DNA from: Neoechinorhynchus agilis
Lineage: Eukaryota; Acanthocephala
Direction of reading: 5' to 3'
Assembly (NCBI GenBank): GCA_051530055.1
Contig: CM121342.1
Span: 310,001 to 374,000 of the forward strand
Length of the DNA: 64,000 bases
The first letter of the stretch is position 1. The number at the start of each line of letters is the position of its first letter. Positions 48,986 to 60,260 of the stretch are shown piece after piece. The position numbers and the translations under genes were made by a program. The notes beneath the pieces are model-generated. The model searched no databases. It worked only from the letters and a program-made list of their open reading frames with translations, and was not told where the DNA came from.

Positions 48986-49245
48986 AAAATGCAGAACTTA
49001 TTCTTAAGAGAACACGGGAAGAATTTCTACCGTATTTAAGGAGGCCGAATTTCTTCTAATTGGTCATATTTAAGTCTCAAAATGCAGAGTATTTTTATTT
49101 TGAATGAAAAGGATGGTTTGACTGTATTAAAATAAAACAAATGAAGTCAGTAAGCTGCTGCATTTTTATGGATGTTAATTATTCAGGGATTTGATTGTCA
49201 GCGTCATTTGTTTGGACGTAGAACCTGAGACATAATTATTTCATG

Positions 49246-49435
49246 AGTATGTGGCGGCGGGGAAAAGATTATATCAAAGAACGATTGAAATATTTCGTCC
49301 AATCACACTGGACTTCTTCAGTCAGGTATCTAAAAAGGAATTCGGCAACCTCATTGTCTTATTAGGAGGTATCCTCGACTTTAGGGAAAAATCTGTCTTG
49401 TTTCCCTCGAAAGTATTTGCTCCCTGAATGAACAT
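49246..49435 (-). mobile_element. Penelope-like element 3' end, second copy of P2
   Basis: Reverse complement of 13505-13695 with over 95% identity. It includes the end of the PLE frame (NREQILSRE-type region), its stop and the hammerhead-like motif at 49321-49293: CTGAAGA, A, stem GTCCA/TGGAC, GAAA. It sits about 200 bp downstream of the alpha-tubulin gene. Confidence 0.65.
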
Positions 49436-49647
49436 GGCCTCGATGATAACACGCCCAACCCTATAAGGTTAAAGGGATGCAGATCGTCTTTTAAGTCGAG
49501 ATATTCATCTGTGTTCATGTTTATTTTCTCCAATACGTTGCCATTAAAATGGCATCCTTTAAAAACATTCCCATTTGCCCGAAATAAAAATTGTCCTTGA
49601 TGGAAAATTTTTATTATCTTCTCTAATTGATCTTTATACGATATTGC

Positions 49648-52436
49648 TCAATACTCATCGATTTCCTGCTCGTCTCCTGATCCATCGTTCGTATCAAATC
49701 CAACTTCCTCATAATCTCGCTCAAGTGCAGCCAAATCCTCGCGTGCTTCAGAGAATTCTCCCTCCTCCATTCCCTCTCCGACATACCAATGAACGAATGC
49801 TCGTTTTGCATACATAAGATCAAACTTATTATCCAACCTAGCCCATGCCTCTGCAATTGCCGTTGTATTGCTGATCATACAAAGTGCTCGTGGCACCTTA
49901 GCAAGGTCTGCACCGGGTACGACGAACGGCGGCTGATAGTTGATTCCTACCTTAAATCCCGTCGGGCACCAATCAACGAATTGAATGCTTCTTTTAGTCT
50001 TGATCGTCGCGATTGCACTGTTCACATCTTTTGGAACCACATCTCCTCGATAGAGAAGACAGCATGCCATGTACTTTCCATTTCTAGGGTCGCATTTGAC
50101 CATTTGGTTACCCGGCTCAAAACATGCATTAGTGATATCAGGAACTGAGAATGCCTCATGAAGAGATCGTTCTGATGAGACAATCGGCGCATATGTTACC
50201 AAAGGGAAATGAATTCGCGGATAAGGTACAAGATTCGTTTGGAATTCTGTCAAATCGACGTTTAATGCTCCATCGAACCGCAGTGATGCCGTGATCGAAC
50301 TGACAATCTGACTAATGAGACGATTAAGGTTAAGGTATGTTGGTCGTTCCACGTTTAGATTGCGATGACACAGATCGTAAATGGCTTCGTTGTCGACCAT
50401 GAACGCACAATCAGTGTGTTCAAGAGTGCAGTGAGTGGTCAATATCGAGTTGTAGGGCTCAACTACAGCCGTGGAAACTTGGGGTGCTGGATAAACTGCG
50501 AATTCCAGCTTAGATTTCTTTCCATAATCACTACTCAATCTTTCCATTAAAAGCGAAGTGAATCCAGATCCAGTACCACCGCCGAACGAGTGGAACACCA
50601 AGAAACCTTGAAGGCCGTGGCATTGATCCGTCTGTGCAAATCAATAGTTTACTATAATTTCTCTACCTAACAGAAAAGACTTACGATTCTTCTAATTTTA
50701 TCTAATACTCCATCGATCAACTCCTTGCCAATAGTGTAATGACCTCTCGCATAATTGTTAGCGGCATCTTCTTTCCCATTTATCATTTGCTCAGGGTGGA
50801 AAAGCTGTCTATACTCTCCATGTCGAATCTCATCTTAAGAGTGGGTAAATTTGATAAAATTTCTCTTTTTGAAAATTTAAAGAAACGAAGAATTGTCTTT
50901 TCCTAATTTCTTAGTGTTCGCGGTAAAAATCTGTACTACTTTAACGATAAGTGCATCTATTGTTTGAAACAATATTGACAAACAATAAGCACTAACGATA
51001 AGTGCATCTATTGTTTGAAACAATATTGACAAACAATAAGCAGTAAAAAAACGGCCGGTAATTATTCGAGATTTCTTGTCAATCAAAGAAACCAAATCAA
51101 TTTTAATGGACTAAAAAGTATTTACAAACATTCATGCCGCCGCTCTGGATCACTCAGCTGCCGTCCTGGTGTAACGTTCGAAGAGACGAATGCAGCGTAC
51201 CCCCGTTGCACAGCCAGACTAGCAAGATGCAAAATCGATACGACACTATAATCTTCACCTTCCTTCAATGCTCTCTCAATTTAAAAAATTGAAGACATCT
51301 AGATATGTCACTTAAGTAATTTTGGGATAAAAAACAGCTTGCGATTATTTTGCTTACGAATTGTCACTATCTTGGGGGGGGGACGGAATTTGTAAGCATA
51401 ATATATTTAAACTATGCCTCGCCATATCGATTTTGAAAAAGCCAAGTGCAGTCCCAGAAATGGACGAAAGTCTTCTAATGTTCTCGTTGCTTTAGCCTCT
51501 TCTAGGATGCACTTCGAATGGCTCTATGCAAGATTTTTGTTTCAATTTTCATTGAAGACAAGCTGTGCTACCTAAACTTAAACTCATTAAATCGAAGAAT
51601 CGTATTTCTATGCGTTTAACAATAATATGAGGTTTTTAGGCATGTTTTTCAAGTAAAGACGCTATTATCCCTCCGAGCATGCATGGAAGTAATAGTGGTT
51701 GCAATGCCGTGAATGAGCTAATAGTACATTAGGGCGCGATATATTTTGTAAATAGAGAAAGCATAAATCGCAATTTACATCTGCCCCTTTTTGTTCATTT
51801 TGTGATAACATTTAGAGAATGTTATAAGCAACATAACGAGCATCTATTTAATGAGGGTATTTTCAATTTAAAATGTTTTAACTGTATTCTAAAATATTAG
51901 CGATGTTTGATTCAGAAAATAGATTTATCTTGAAAACTTTTCGGCCTTTTCGTTGGCCTTCTTCAGTCAATTGTTTGTAGGTGTTTACGGCGTTCACTTG
52001 CAAACAATTGACTGAAGAAGGCCAACAAAAAGGCCGAAAATTTTTCAAAATAAATCTATTTTCTGAATCAAACATCGCTAATTGAAACTGAAACTATAAT
52101 GAATAATTTCTTTACAATTCTAGAATATATAAATTTCCCATTGTCAATGCGCTTACCTATGACTGACGGTTCAAGATCCACTAAGATGGCCCTTGGAACA
52201 AATTTCCCTGATCCAGTCTCGCTGAAGAAAGTACTGAAAGAGGTTTCTCTGAGACCTAAATTCTTTGATGGTTAATAATGTGCCTTAAAAGGATTCCGAC
52301 TTTTTTGTTGATCTCCAAGGCTATCCCGTGAAATGTATCCATCCTTCTGTATTCCATGTTCAAGACAATACAATTCCCAGCACGAATTGCCGATTTGAAC
52401 TCCAGCTTGACCGACATGAATACTGATGCACTCGCG
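49648..52436 (-). CDS. Alpha-tubulin (at least four coding exons; first codon not located)
   Basis: Exons by frame and splice sites: 52436-52301 ([17 protein letters not shown]), 52255-52157 ([14 protein letters not shown]), 50833-50685 ([20 protein letters not shown]) and 50631-49648. The last carries the GTP-binding GGGTGSG, the alpha-specific [15 protein letters not shown] and a tail ending EIDEY. Introns are 45, 1323 and 53 nt. The first exon shown begins with the Arg codon that follows Met in tubulins, after a good 3' splice site, so the ATG lies in a separate upstream exon. Tubulin forms microtubules with beta-tubulin. The residue 36-45 loop ([12 protein letters not shown]) departs from the usual TIGGGD region, and several conserved positions differ, suggesting a divergent or tissue-specific isotype. 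The 1.3-kb intron holds a tandem duplication and a palindrome. Confidence 0.93.
50942..51043. repeat. 51-bp tandem duplication in tubulin intron
   Basis: TAACGATAAGTGCATCTATT... at 50942 is repeated exactly at 50993. Each unit contains an inverted pair, CTATTGTTTG and CAAACAATAAG, that can form a ten-base stem around AAACAATATTGA. Perfect identity implies a recent duplication. Confidence 0.9.
51897..52081. repeat. 185-bp palindrome with hammerhead-like cores in both arms
   Basis: Arms 51897-51977 and 52001-52081 (81 bp each, three mismatches) flank a 23-bp spacer. The ends read TTAGCGATG...CATCGCTAA, so a TA target duplication is possible. Each arm, read toward the outside, has CTGAAGA, A, GGCC, loop, GGCC, GAAA and then TTTTCAA; in the right arm these are 52012-52018, 52020-52023, 52032-52035 and 52036-52039. 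UUGA before the core can pair with UCAA after it. This matches the PLE 3'-end motifs at 13621 and 22304. Sequence beyond the right arm recurs at 58409. Confidence 0.75.
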
Positions 52437-52439
52437 CTA

Positions 52440-55285
52440 AACAAATCAACAAAGGTTGTTAGTTAGATTGATGAGGGCTACGGCAGTGGCCAAAGACATC
52501 AAACCATTATTATGGGAGAGATCGGGAGCAAGGGATGCGAAGAAAGTGGAGAAGCAAGTTTTCGTCTTGACGCAAATATGCCATTCGCTTTCTGTTATTC
52601 GTAATGTCTCATGGGAGAAAAAGGAGGCTTTAGAAACAAGTCTCGTCGTTAGCGTTTTCACTATGCAAACTAATAGCAGAACAAAACTATACTTACATAG
52701 ATTCCACTGGACACCATCTAGAAAGTCGAAGTTAAAATGTAAACGTTGACCGAAGGGTTAAAGTTGTACGGAGACGAAGATACGGATTAGGGATAAATCG
52801 AAAACTCCATTCCGGTCAGAAGTGTGTGCTGGAGCATTTATACATTTCCGGCGCTGAATGAGACATTACTCTTACACCCGACAAAAGCAATCTGATATGC
52901 GACTGTGGAGGGGCATTCGTGGGTGCTACTCTCTCAAGCGCATAAATATGCGACAGTCGCGGACGGATTGCTGTCGCTGCCGAACAGACAACCATCAATT
53001 CTAGGAAGGCGTCGTAATCTCCTCGACGGGGGGGGGAGAAGTCCTAACCAATCCCGTATCAAAGATGTTAGTCCACAGAACGGCTACAGAGGCAGAACTG
53101 AAGGGTTCGTCGCGTATGCGCCGCAAATATTTGCACGCCTCTCGAGTGAGAGGACTAGGAGCGCCAGGTGCTTCCAATCGACTGCTAATGGTCGACTAAG
53201 TACAGCGGCTGTTGAGTTTATAAATGGGAAAATCTGACTAAAAAGTACCATTAGAGAGAACGAAGTGATAGAATTAAAGTGTTTTATGCTTTGACGAAAA
53301 TTGATTTTTTGGGGCTAACAACAATACACGTTTGCATCAATTCTGAGGCCATTTCCAACCATTAGAATTTTCCGCGTGATGAACGAGTGTTCAACGAAGC
53401 GTCAAGCTGTATTTCCGGATAAACTTTCTCTGCTCTAAAAGTGACACGCGCAATGTATCATTTTTGAAAATTTTACCGTTTAACCAAAAGACGGGTCATT
53501 GTATTTTTCATAATACCTCATCGTTGATAATAAAAACTAACCAATCGAACAAGCTTAGTAAACACCAAAGCGTTTGCATATTCTTTTGTGAGATTGTCGA
53601 GTCGTCAAGCTGGCAGAGGATGCAGAAACAATGGTATTGGAAATAACATTAGTCCAGTATGGATTTAAAAATCAGAAATATAAAAATATAATAATTCCAA
53701 GTAAAGCAAATCGGAGCCTACCTCACAAAACAACACCAAACGCTTTTTTATCCATTTATACGTCGTTGATTGAAGAGAGTTTTAGTTCATTGTAAAAAGT
53801 ATAAGCTTGGATATTATACATGCAATGAATGCGCGCGAAGGTTAAGCTTATATAAAATTTACACGAATGGTAAAAATAAAAAGATACAGTCTACATCTCA
53901 TAAAATCCGATATTATTATTATTATTATTATTTAATATTTAAAGTACAAATTCTGTTAGTCGTGAAAAAACTAAAGACAAAGCATAACAATGAATCAAAA
54001 ATGGTAATGATTCGTTAGCATATATGACGAATAACTATAATTGATTATAAATAGTCATTTACGATTGTAGTAATTAGCTTCATTATTGCAAAAAAAAGAC
54101 ATGAGTAACAACCGATCGAGTTTATAGCCAAAAGCTAAGATTTATGGGATACCGGGGCGAGGCAATTGTTTTGGGATTTTGATAAAATTGCAATTCTAGA
54201 AAAACAACGCAATCGTGAATATTGTGAATGGTGTGCATAACCAATAAAAGGGTTCGATAGGGAGCTTTAATAAAAACAAGCGCATAAACTAAGTCTATAA
54301 TCAAAGAAAAAGGGGAAAAGGACATTTTACAAACAAAAGATTTTTAACCCAAGTATTTCAAATCTATTAAAAATTGTGTTCATCAATGACACGATACTAG
54401 TCAAATATGTGAACCACCAGAACTTGAAGAGAAAATGTATACATCGATACGTGGTTGTCTTTTTATCCTGAGTGCTGCGTCGCGTACTTTCAATAGAGAT
54501 CAAATTTCCATATTTAATTGTATGTTTAATAAGATCTCTATAAGTGTTGAGTACTCAGCGTTGATAAGCAGTTACTAAGCGAAACATTGAAATGTCCACG
54601 TTTGTATAAAAATCCGAGACGTTCGTTTAGATACTAATTTTGATTTTTATCGAATTATTTAAAGCCTTGATCCTTTAAAACGATCAAAAGTCACCCTCCA
54701 TTCAAATTGTTAATAACAAAAATGTTGTTCCGAATGGTTAATGTTTTCTAGCGTTCAATTTCCAAAAAAACAACGAATCATTAGTATTAGTTGCAAGTCA
54801 TTAGATGATAAGACCGAAAATAGTCGAATAAAAAATTTTAGCATTTGATTTTTGAACCATAATTCTGCTTATATTAAGCGTCCACAAGATTATTCGGGCG
54901 TTACAAAGGAGTTGCGTGATATGCGCAGTGTCCATTTCCGTGTTCATGAGTAACGGAATGTTTCCTTTCAGCCTTGTTTAATTGATGAAAACGGGAATAC
55001 GAGTACAAATTCAACGGCCACCGACTTTTTAAAAATACGCGATAACATTTGTCTTTTTTGGATAAATATGCAAACGGTATATCAGGTTGCGTCCGAACAT
55101 ACGTCTGTACATGCGGTAAGCGCTACGATATGCATAGTTTAGACGCGTATTCGTCGAGTTGCGCGTACACGTATAAATACGAATCGAACAAAAATGTCAA
55201 CAAGATCCACGCAAGTAGCTTTAAGCTAAAAAAATTGCACATACGATGACCAATGACGATTGTTCAACGAGTTTCATCTCGTCCA
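52440..55285. other. Gene-free stretch between divergent tubulin and MBT genes
   Basis: It presumably includes the undetected first exon and promoter of alpha-tubulin on the minus strand. Open frames at 52456, 52905 and 55049 have no recognisable motif. An (ATT)n microsatellite lies at 53911-53933. A poly-G run (GGGGGGGG, about 53029-53036) is notable in AT-rich DNA. No mobile element was identified. Confidence 0.45.
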
Positions 55286-55291
55286 ATCGAG

Positions 55292-55590
55292 TATAAAATC
55301 ACTTCGAAAGCGTTGACGTCATCAATCGTTCTTTTGGCGTCATAACGTTTCGTCGCTAAATGTTACTACACTTAGATTATGATCTGAACTCTTTCCAGTT
55401 TATATGTAAACAAGTGCTTTTCAGTGCAAATTTTTTAAAATGGCACGATGGCACTCTTATATTCTACCATATTCTCTAGTCTCCGATGTAATGCGTCATA
55501 TGCTGACGTCACGCTCAGAAATGCCGGACTAGTTGCCTATTCAACTCGGGTTTCTCTGATTCAATGCAGAATTGCACAAATGACGTCATA
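55292..55590 (+). promoter_or_regulatory. Putative promoter/enhancer with three full CRE sites
   Basis: The palindrome TGACGTCA, the CREB/ATF consensus site, occurs at 55314-55321, 55504-55511 and 55581-55588. Two half-site-like GCGTCATA sequences lie near 55336 and 55493. A TATAAAA stands at about 55292. The last full site is 91 bp before the MBT gene's ATG at 55679. No other full TGACGTCA was noticed in the window. Confidence 0.55.
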
Positions 55591-55678
55591 TGGACATCTC
55601 GTGAGTTCTTACAGTTCACCGATTAAGCTATAATGCCGAGTATCGATTTCAGATATTCTTAATTGGACAATAAATTGA

Positions 55679-57985
55679 ATGGATAGATCACAAGCTTTCG
55701 CTAAAAGAAAAATGAATGTTGCACCAGTTCGAATGTTCGCACATGCTCCATTTTTGTTAGAAATGGAAGACCTCGTGCATATTGGAATGATAGCCGAGAT
55801 ACCGTACTTTTTGTCTGAGCAACCTTATCCGGTGTATTGGTTCGCTGAGATTATTGCCATCGATGGATATATGTGCTGTTTTAAGTACTTGGACGGTGAT
55901 TGCAGTCAACCGATTTGGCTAAATATCGGTTGTCCTGAGATTTATCCATTGAATTTGGGTGAGCGACAATCAGATCGAATAATAGAAATCCCGGTGTCAC
56001 TGCGCAAACAGAACGTTTCTGGGTATTTGGAAAAGGAATTTACGGATAAAGAATACGTAACCGGTTCGATAAGATCAACTTTGCATGAAGAGCTTGAGAG
56101 CGTCCTGAAAGTGGGAATGTTGGTAGAAGTCAGCAATATGAGTGAAAATAACTGTGTCCAGCTCGGTCGTGTAATTCAAGTTAGAGGAAGAAGGGCTCAG
56201 ATTGTCTTCAGTGAAACGCCTTCGTACGATGTGTGGATGCACGAAATGGACGAGAACCTGCATCCCCCCGGCTGGGCTGCTTTTCTCGGTGTATCCATTG
56301 ATGCGGACAAAGAATATCTTACAACTTACCGGAACATACTTCTTTCAATGTTTCTCAGAAGGTGATCTAGGTAAAATGTCCGATTCAAAAGCCAGTTCTT
56401 ATCAAATTAAGCGGTGAAAAATCATTTCTAAAGGCTAGTTTTTAAAATGACCATTAAGGTGCGGATAATGATTTTCGATCTTATTTAATTTTGGTGCGCT
56501 TGTCTTCAGGTCAACAATGTTATTTACCTAACGCAACACGTCGTCTTGATTGATAAATGCGGTTGATATGATTTACCAAAATCGCACTTAGTATATCTTT
56601 ATAATACCTTTGGATTAAACGAAGTTCCCATAAAAACGATAGAAATTCTATTGTACACACATAACTAAAGTGCGTACTTCGTGGGATCTATTGACGAATG
56701 TAAATTAGGAAAAATTACTTAAAACCTGTAACGAAGATTTGTGCGACGTGTTGTATAGAACATCTCTATAGAATGCCCAAATTTCTCGTATTTTCCTATT
56801 TTTTGTACTCGCTACCTGAAAAATCGATATTTTTGCACCTAATTCTTCATGTATTAGAATTATTGTAGTGTCTTTTAATAACCAACAAACTGATGGTGAA
56901 CCATTACGCTGTTCGCAGAACATCTTTAATAAAAAATTATTTACTGGATGAAAACCTAAACAATAATTCTAATCATATACCTCGGTACCTCATATATCGA
57001 CATCTTCATGTATTACCCGCTTATCGTTCGCCTGAATAAAAGAATTTAAGGGAAATTAGTGATAGAGTGAAGCAAATTAGTTATATATCATAGATGGTTG
57101 CTAAAGTGCTGCCGAATTATGTTTAAGAAGCCACAAAAGCCGTTCAAACTAGCAAGAGCGAATAATCAGTCTTTATCCCCTATGAAGGAAAAAATACCAC
57201 CGGCAAACTTAGAATCGTCCAGAAATGTCTTACTCTCCACTTTCACAGCTATTTTTGGAGCATAATAAACAATAAGTCATTTGATAGTAGGACGAAAGCT
57301 GGGAAGCATTGAATCTACACGGAGAATAGTGGATGCAGAAAACAAGGTAGACCAGCTATTTTTCAACAAGATATTTGATCTTCCATCAAACGACGGAGAT
57401 TACCAGTACCTCGAAGTTGGAATGATGCTCGAGATTGTAAATCCTTTTCGGAAAGGTACAATGAGTGTTGCTACGGTTGTAAACATCTACCCTTACGGAT
57501 TCTTCGCTGTCCGCATTGAGAGATGTGATGGCATGTATGAGCAGTCGATAGAACAGCGTTATCGCTTCATCCTTCATACGAGCAGTCTTCAAATCTTTCC
57601 CGTAGGATACTGTCAAGCACACGGAATAGCCCTGTCGGGACCCTCAGCTTACATGCACAATGGTACATTTTCGTGGCACCAGTTTATATTTTCCTGGAAA
57701 TGCAAAATGGTCCCGAAAAGACTGTTTCTGTCAGAAGTTGCAGATAATAAATTTGAGAACGGAATGGAACTTGAGATGGTCGACGTCCTGAAACCTGGTG
57801 ATATCTATCAGGGATGCGTTGTCGGAAAAGCCGGAAGTTTGTTGCGGTTGCACTATGTAGGAATGGAACAGTCATTCGATATATGGACTCATCATCGTTC
57901 GCCGAATATCTTCCCCGTTGGATTCTGCGAACTTTGTGGAATTGAACTTAAGTTTTCCACGAGTGAAGAAACGCAGCTATTGTAG
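55679..57985 (+). CDS. Four-MBT-repeat chromatin protein (LIN-61/L3MBTL-like)
   Basis: Two main coding blocks are visible, 55679-about 56361 and about 57280-57985. The first starts at an ATG and holds MBT1 (residues about 34-100: GMIAEIP, CCFKYLDG, PIWLN) and MBT2 (about 140-205: VGMLVEV, YDVWMH, HPPGWAAFLG). The second holds MBT3 (VGMMLEIVNP, FPVGYCQAHGIAL) and MBT4 (GMELEMVD, FDIWTH, FPVGFCELCGIEL). MBT repeats bind mono- and dimethylated lysines on histones and act in repression. Four repeats without a visible zinc finger or SAM domain recall C. elegans LIN-61. A further exon may lie at 57119-57230 (MFKKPQKPF), but joins there are not settled. The intron contains a repeat (56870-57010). 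Confidence 0.8.
56870..57010 (+). repeat. Dispersed repeat inside the MBT gene intron
   Basis: TAACCAACAAACTG and the block GGATGAAAACCTAAACAATAaTTCTAATCATATACC...CTCATATATCGACAT match 6588-6660 in the same orientation, with an insertion of about 55 bp between them here. There, the same sequence lies next to a hammerhead-like PLE end. Confidence 0.6.
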
Positions 57986-57989
57986 TTTA

Positions 57990-58500
57990 AGCGCAAAGTT
58001 CAAGTATGGTAATGTGTTATAAATGTGTTTATTTCGACTGTATGTGAAGCCCTTTAAACATTTAAATTTTCTTAGCGTACCAAACTCTTGAACCTTTTAC
58101 TGGACAGCTACGTGCTTGCACAATACGGCTTAGAATGGGAACATCTGAGAATATTTTCTGCTCTCGTGCAAATCCGACTGCTTTAGAAAGAATTTTTGTT
58201 TAGCCGTCGTGTTGTTCAAAGAATTAAACGAGAATGGTGCCGCTATTTAAGTCGCGACAAAATCCAAGTATGTAACGAGTTTCATTCATCGTTCAATTTT
58301 GAGTCGAAAAAACCCAATGGCGCGGAGCCAAATAAACACGGTATCAATAAAAGTCAATCTTATACTTGAGCAAAATAGAAATTCACAAGTTTCAGTAAAA
58401 AACAACAAACATCGCTAATTGAAACTGAAACTATAATGAATAATTTCTCTACAAAAACTTTTTATTTTTTTTGTAGTTTTTTAACAAGAGCATACATAAT
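57990..58500. other. Gene-free stretch with a dispersed repeat
   Basis: Probable 3' untranslated and intergenic DNA of the MBT gene. 58409-58452 (CATCGCTAATTGAAACTG...) matches 52074-52118, the sequence at and beyond the right end of the intronic palindrome, so this is a second copy of that repeat without the palindrome. Confidence 0.55.
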
Positions 58501-58504
58501 TTAT

Positions 58505-58790
58505 AGTTTCTTCGACGCCCCTATTCATCGGCGCAGGCCAAAATGCTAGCCGCATTGCCCCGCTGCACCGCAATGCTTATTTTTTTTTGGGCTAGGAACG
58601 AAGTCGATCTTGGCTCCCCAGTCGCCGCGTTGATTCGTTTCCCCAATTCCTTCACGAGGGCCAGTGCCGACCCTCCCAAGGCCCCATACGTTTCCACACC
58701 GAAGGGGGCAAAATGGTAATTTCGGATTAGCTCCCTGTATTTTGAGCATTTCCGATCCTCTGCAGCCGTCGCCGCTGCAACAAACTAACA
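58505..58790 (-). mobile_element. LINE (second family) C-terminal fragment
   Basis: On the minus strand, read across frames: VETYGALGRVGTGP near 58700-58650, then ISIAVQRGNAASI ending near 58535. This is the terminus found at 35.6 and 48.9 kb and at the right edge of the window. It is richer in GC than its surroundings. The open frame 58932-58546 combines this with unrelated upstream DNA and is not a gene. Confidence 0.65.
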
Positions 58791-59044
58791 AGTATAAACA
58801 ATGCGCTTTGCTTCCGGAAGAATAAAACGCAAAATTATTGGGTCTGATGAATGGTTTTAAAACTGAAGTAGAAATTCTGGATGAGTCGAAGCCCAAAGCG
58901 AAAGATGGTTTATAAAACTTTAAGGAAACCACCGTGTGAGATGAAAATGCGTTACGTGGTTTAAGTGTGCTCTTTTTCTTTGTTAAACGCTACCGATTGA
59001 ATATTTTCGCACGCGTCAATCTACTCTTTAGATTATTACAATTA

Positions 59045-59557
59045 ATGAGCAAAGACTTTTTCCAGCCGAAAAACACCGACTATGCGATGTCGCTATATGA
59101 TGAAAAATTGGAATCGCAATTCGTGGATTTGGTCACCAGGAGAAAGATACAATGCTTGGAAGCCGAAAATCGGCGATTGAAAATAAGAACAAGTGAAATG
59201 AGCATAGAAGTCACGGAGATGAAGGAAAAGCTTAAACGTACAAAAGAATCAATGGCGTCACAGGAGCAATGCTCCGTATTGAACGTACGACATGTAAGTG
59301 AGCTTCAAACGGAGCTAGAGAAAGCCCGAGTCGAAATAGTTAGATTACGGCAGGAGAATGAAAAACTAAAGAACGAGAAGGTGCAGAGAAATTTAGAGGA
59401 AAACAAGAAGATAGAAGGCGAAATGAAAGCTTGCATGATTTTCTCGTCCCAAGAATCTCTTAATTCCGACGAGCTATCAAGCGCCAGCGATCAGCCAGAA
59501 ATGTCTCCTGAAGAGATCCTGGAGTTTGTTAAATGGGATCTGACGAAGCTTATTTAA
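59045..59557 (+). CDS. Small coiled-coil protein, unrecognised
   Basis: 170 codons from ATG at 59045. The frame is open upstream to 58967 without another ATG. Residues about 15-130 are dominated by Glu/Lys/Leu with heptad-like spacing (RRKIQCLEAENRRLK, ELQTELEKARVEIVRLRQEN), indicating a long parallel coiled coil. The C-terminal 40 residues are Ser/Glu-rich and end in a hydrophobic EILEFVKWDL. There is no transmembrane segment or known catalytic motif. It is a plausible adaptor or structural protein and lies between the MBT gene and the convergent SERBP1-like gene. Function unknown. Confidence 0.6.
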   Translation: MSKDFFQPKNTDYAMSLYDEKLESQFVDLVTRRKIQCLEAENRRLKIRTSEMSIEVTEMKEKLKRTKESMASQEQCSVLNVRHVSELQTELEKARVEIVRLRQENEKLKNEKVQRNLEENKKIEGEMKACMIFSSQESLNSDELSSASDQPEMSPEEILEFVKWDLTKLI

Positions 59558-59559
59558 AA

Positions 59560-60255
59560 TAGGACGCAAATACGCTACTTGTTCATGTTAATTTCGTGTG
59601 CGTGTAGGTATCCAAATTAATGTACTATAAATTTAGCTCGGGTTTGTGACATTAAGAAAGGAGTTGAAAATGGTGGAAATTTAGACTCGTGAAAATAATT
59701 TAAATATTTTTGTTTCCCGGTTTTGCGTATTGGTATCACGTTACTAAGAAAAAAAGTGCATGGCATAAAATTAATCAAAAATAAATTTTGATACTGACAG
59801 AATATCTTAGAAATATGAGACTGTCATCATTATCATCGGAAACGACGTATTGATCGAAGAAAAGATGGCATAGTGTAGTTCTTCGATTACAGGCTATCCC
59901 TTCTGAGAGAATCGCAGCAATCACAACAACGCACTTCTGTACGCATTTCAAGTTTGATTGTGAAGTACATAGACGGAATTAGACAGAGCGCGGCTATTGA
60001 ACGATTGATTCTTTTTCGCTACAGCCAAATATCAAAAAATTCCTATGCGGAAAATATCGATGAACGTAAACTTGTCCAATCGACGTTTATTCAATCAATT
60101 AGCGAGAAAATGATTGAGTAAAAAATACTTCCTACAAATTGAAAGAAGAAAATTTGTAGTGCTATAACAAGGATCCAGTTGGTGACATATATTCCTTAGG
60201 CTGTTAATGCATTTCCATTTCAGCTAGTAACTGTTTATTTGTGGAAAAAGCTTGA
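59560..60255. other. Gene-free stretch between convergent genes
   Basis: Holds the likely 3' untranslated regions of the coiled-coil gene (plus) and the SERBP1-like gene (minus). An AATAAATTTTG at about 59780 could serve the plus-strand gene. Nothing else is recognised. Confidence 0.4.
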
Positions 60256-60260
60256 GCTTC

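Noticed and set aside
51120-51300. A minus-strand frame with a [17 protein letters not shown] segment inside the tubulin intron, resembling the LINE terminus.
   Set aside because: The similarity is limited to a few residues and the flanks do not match the LINE copies at 35.6, 48.9 or 58.5 kb.
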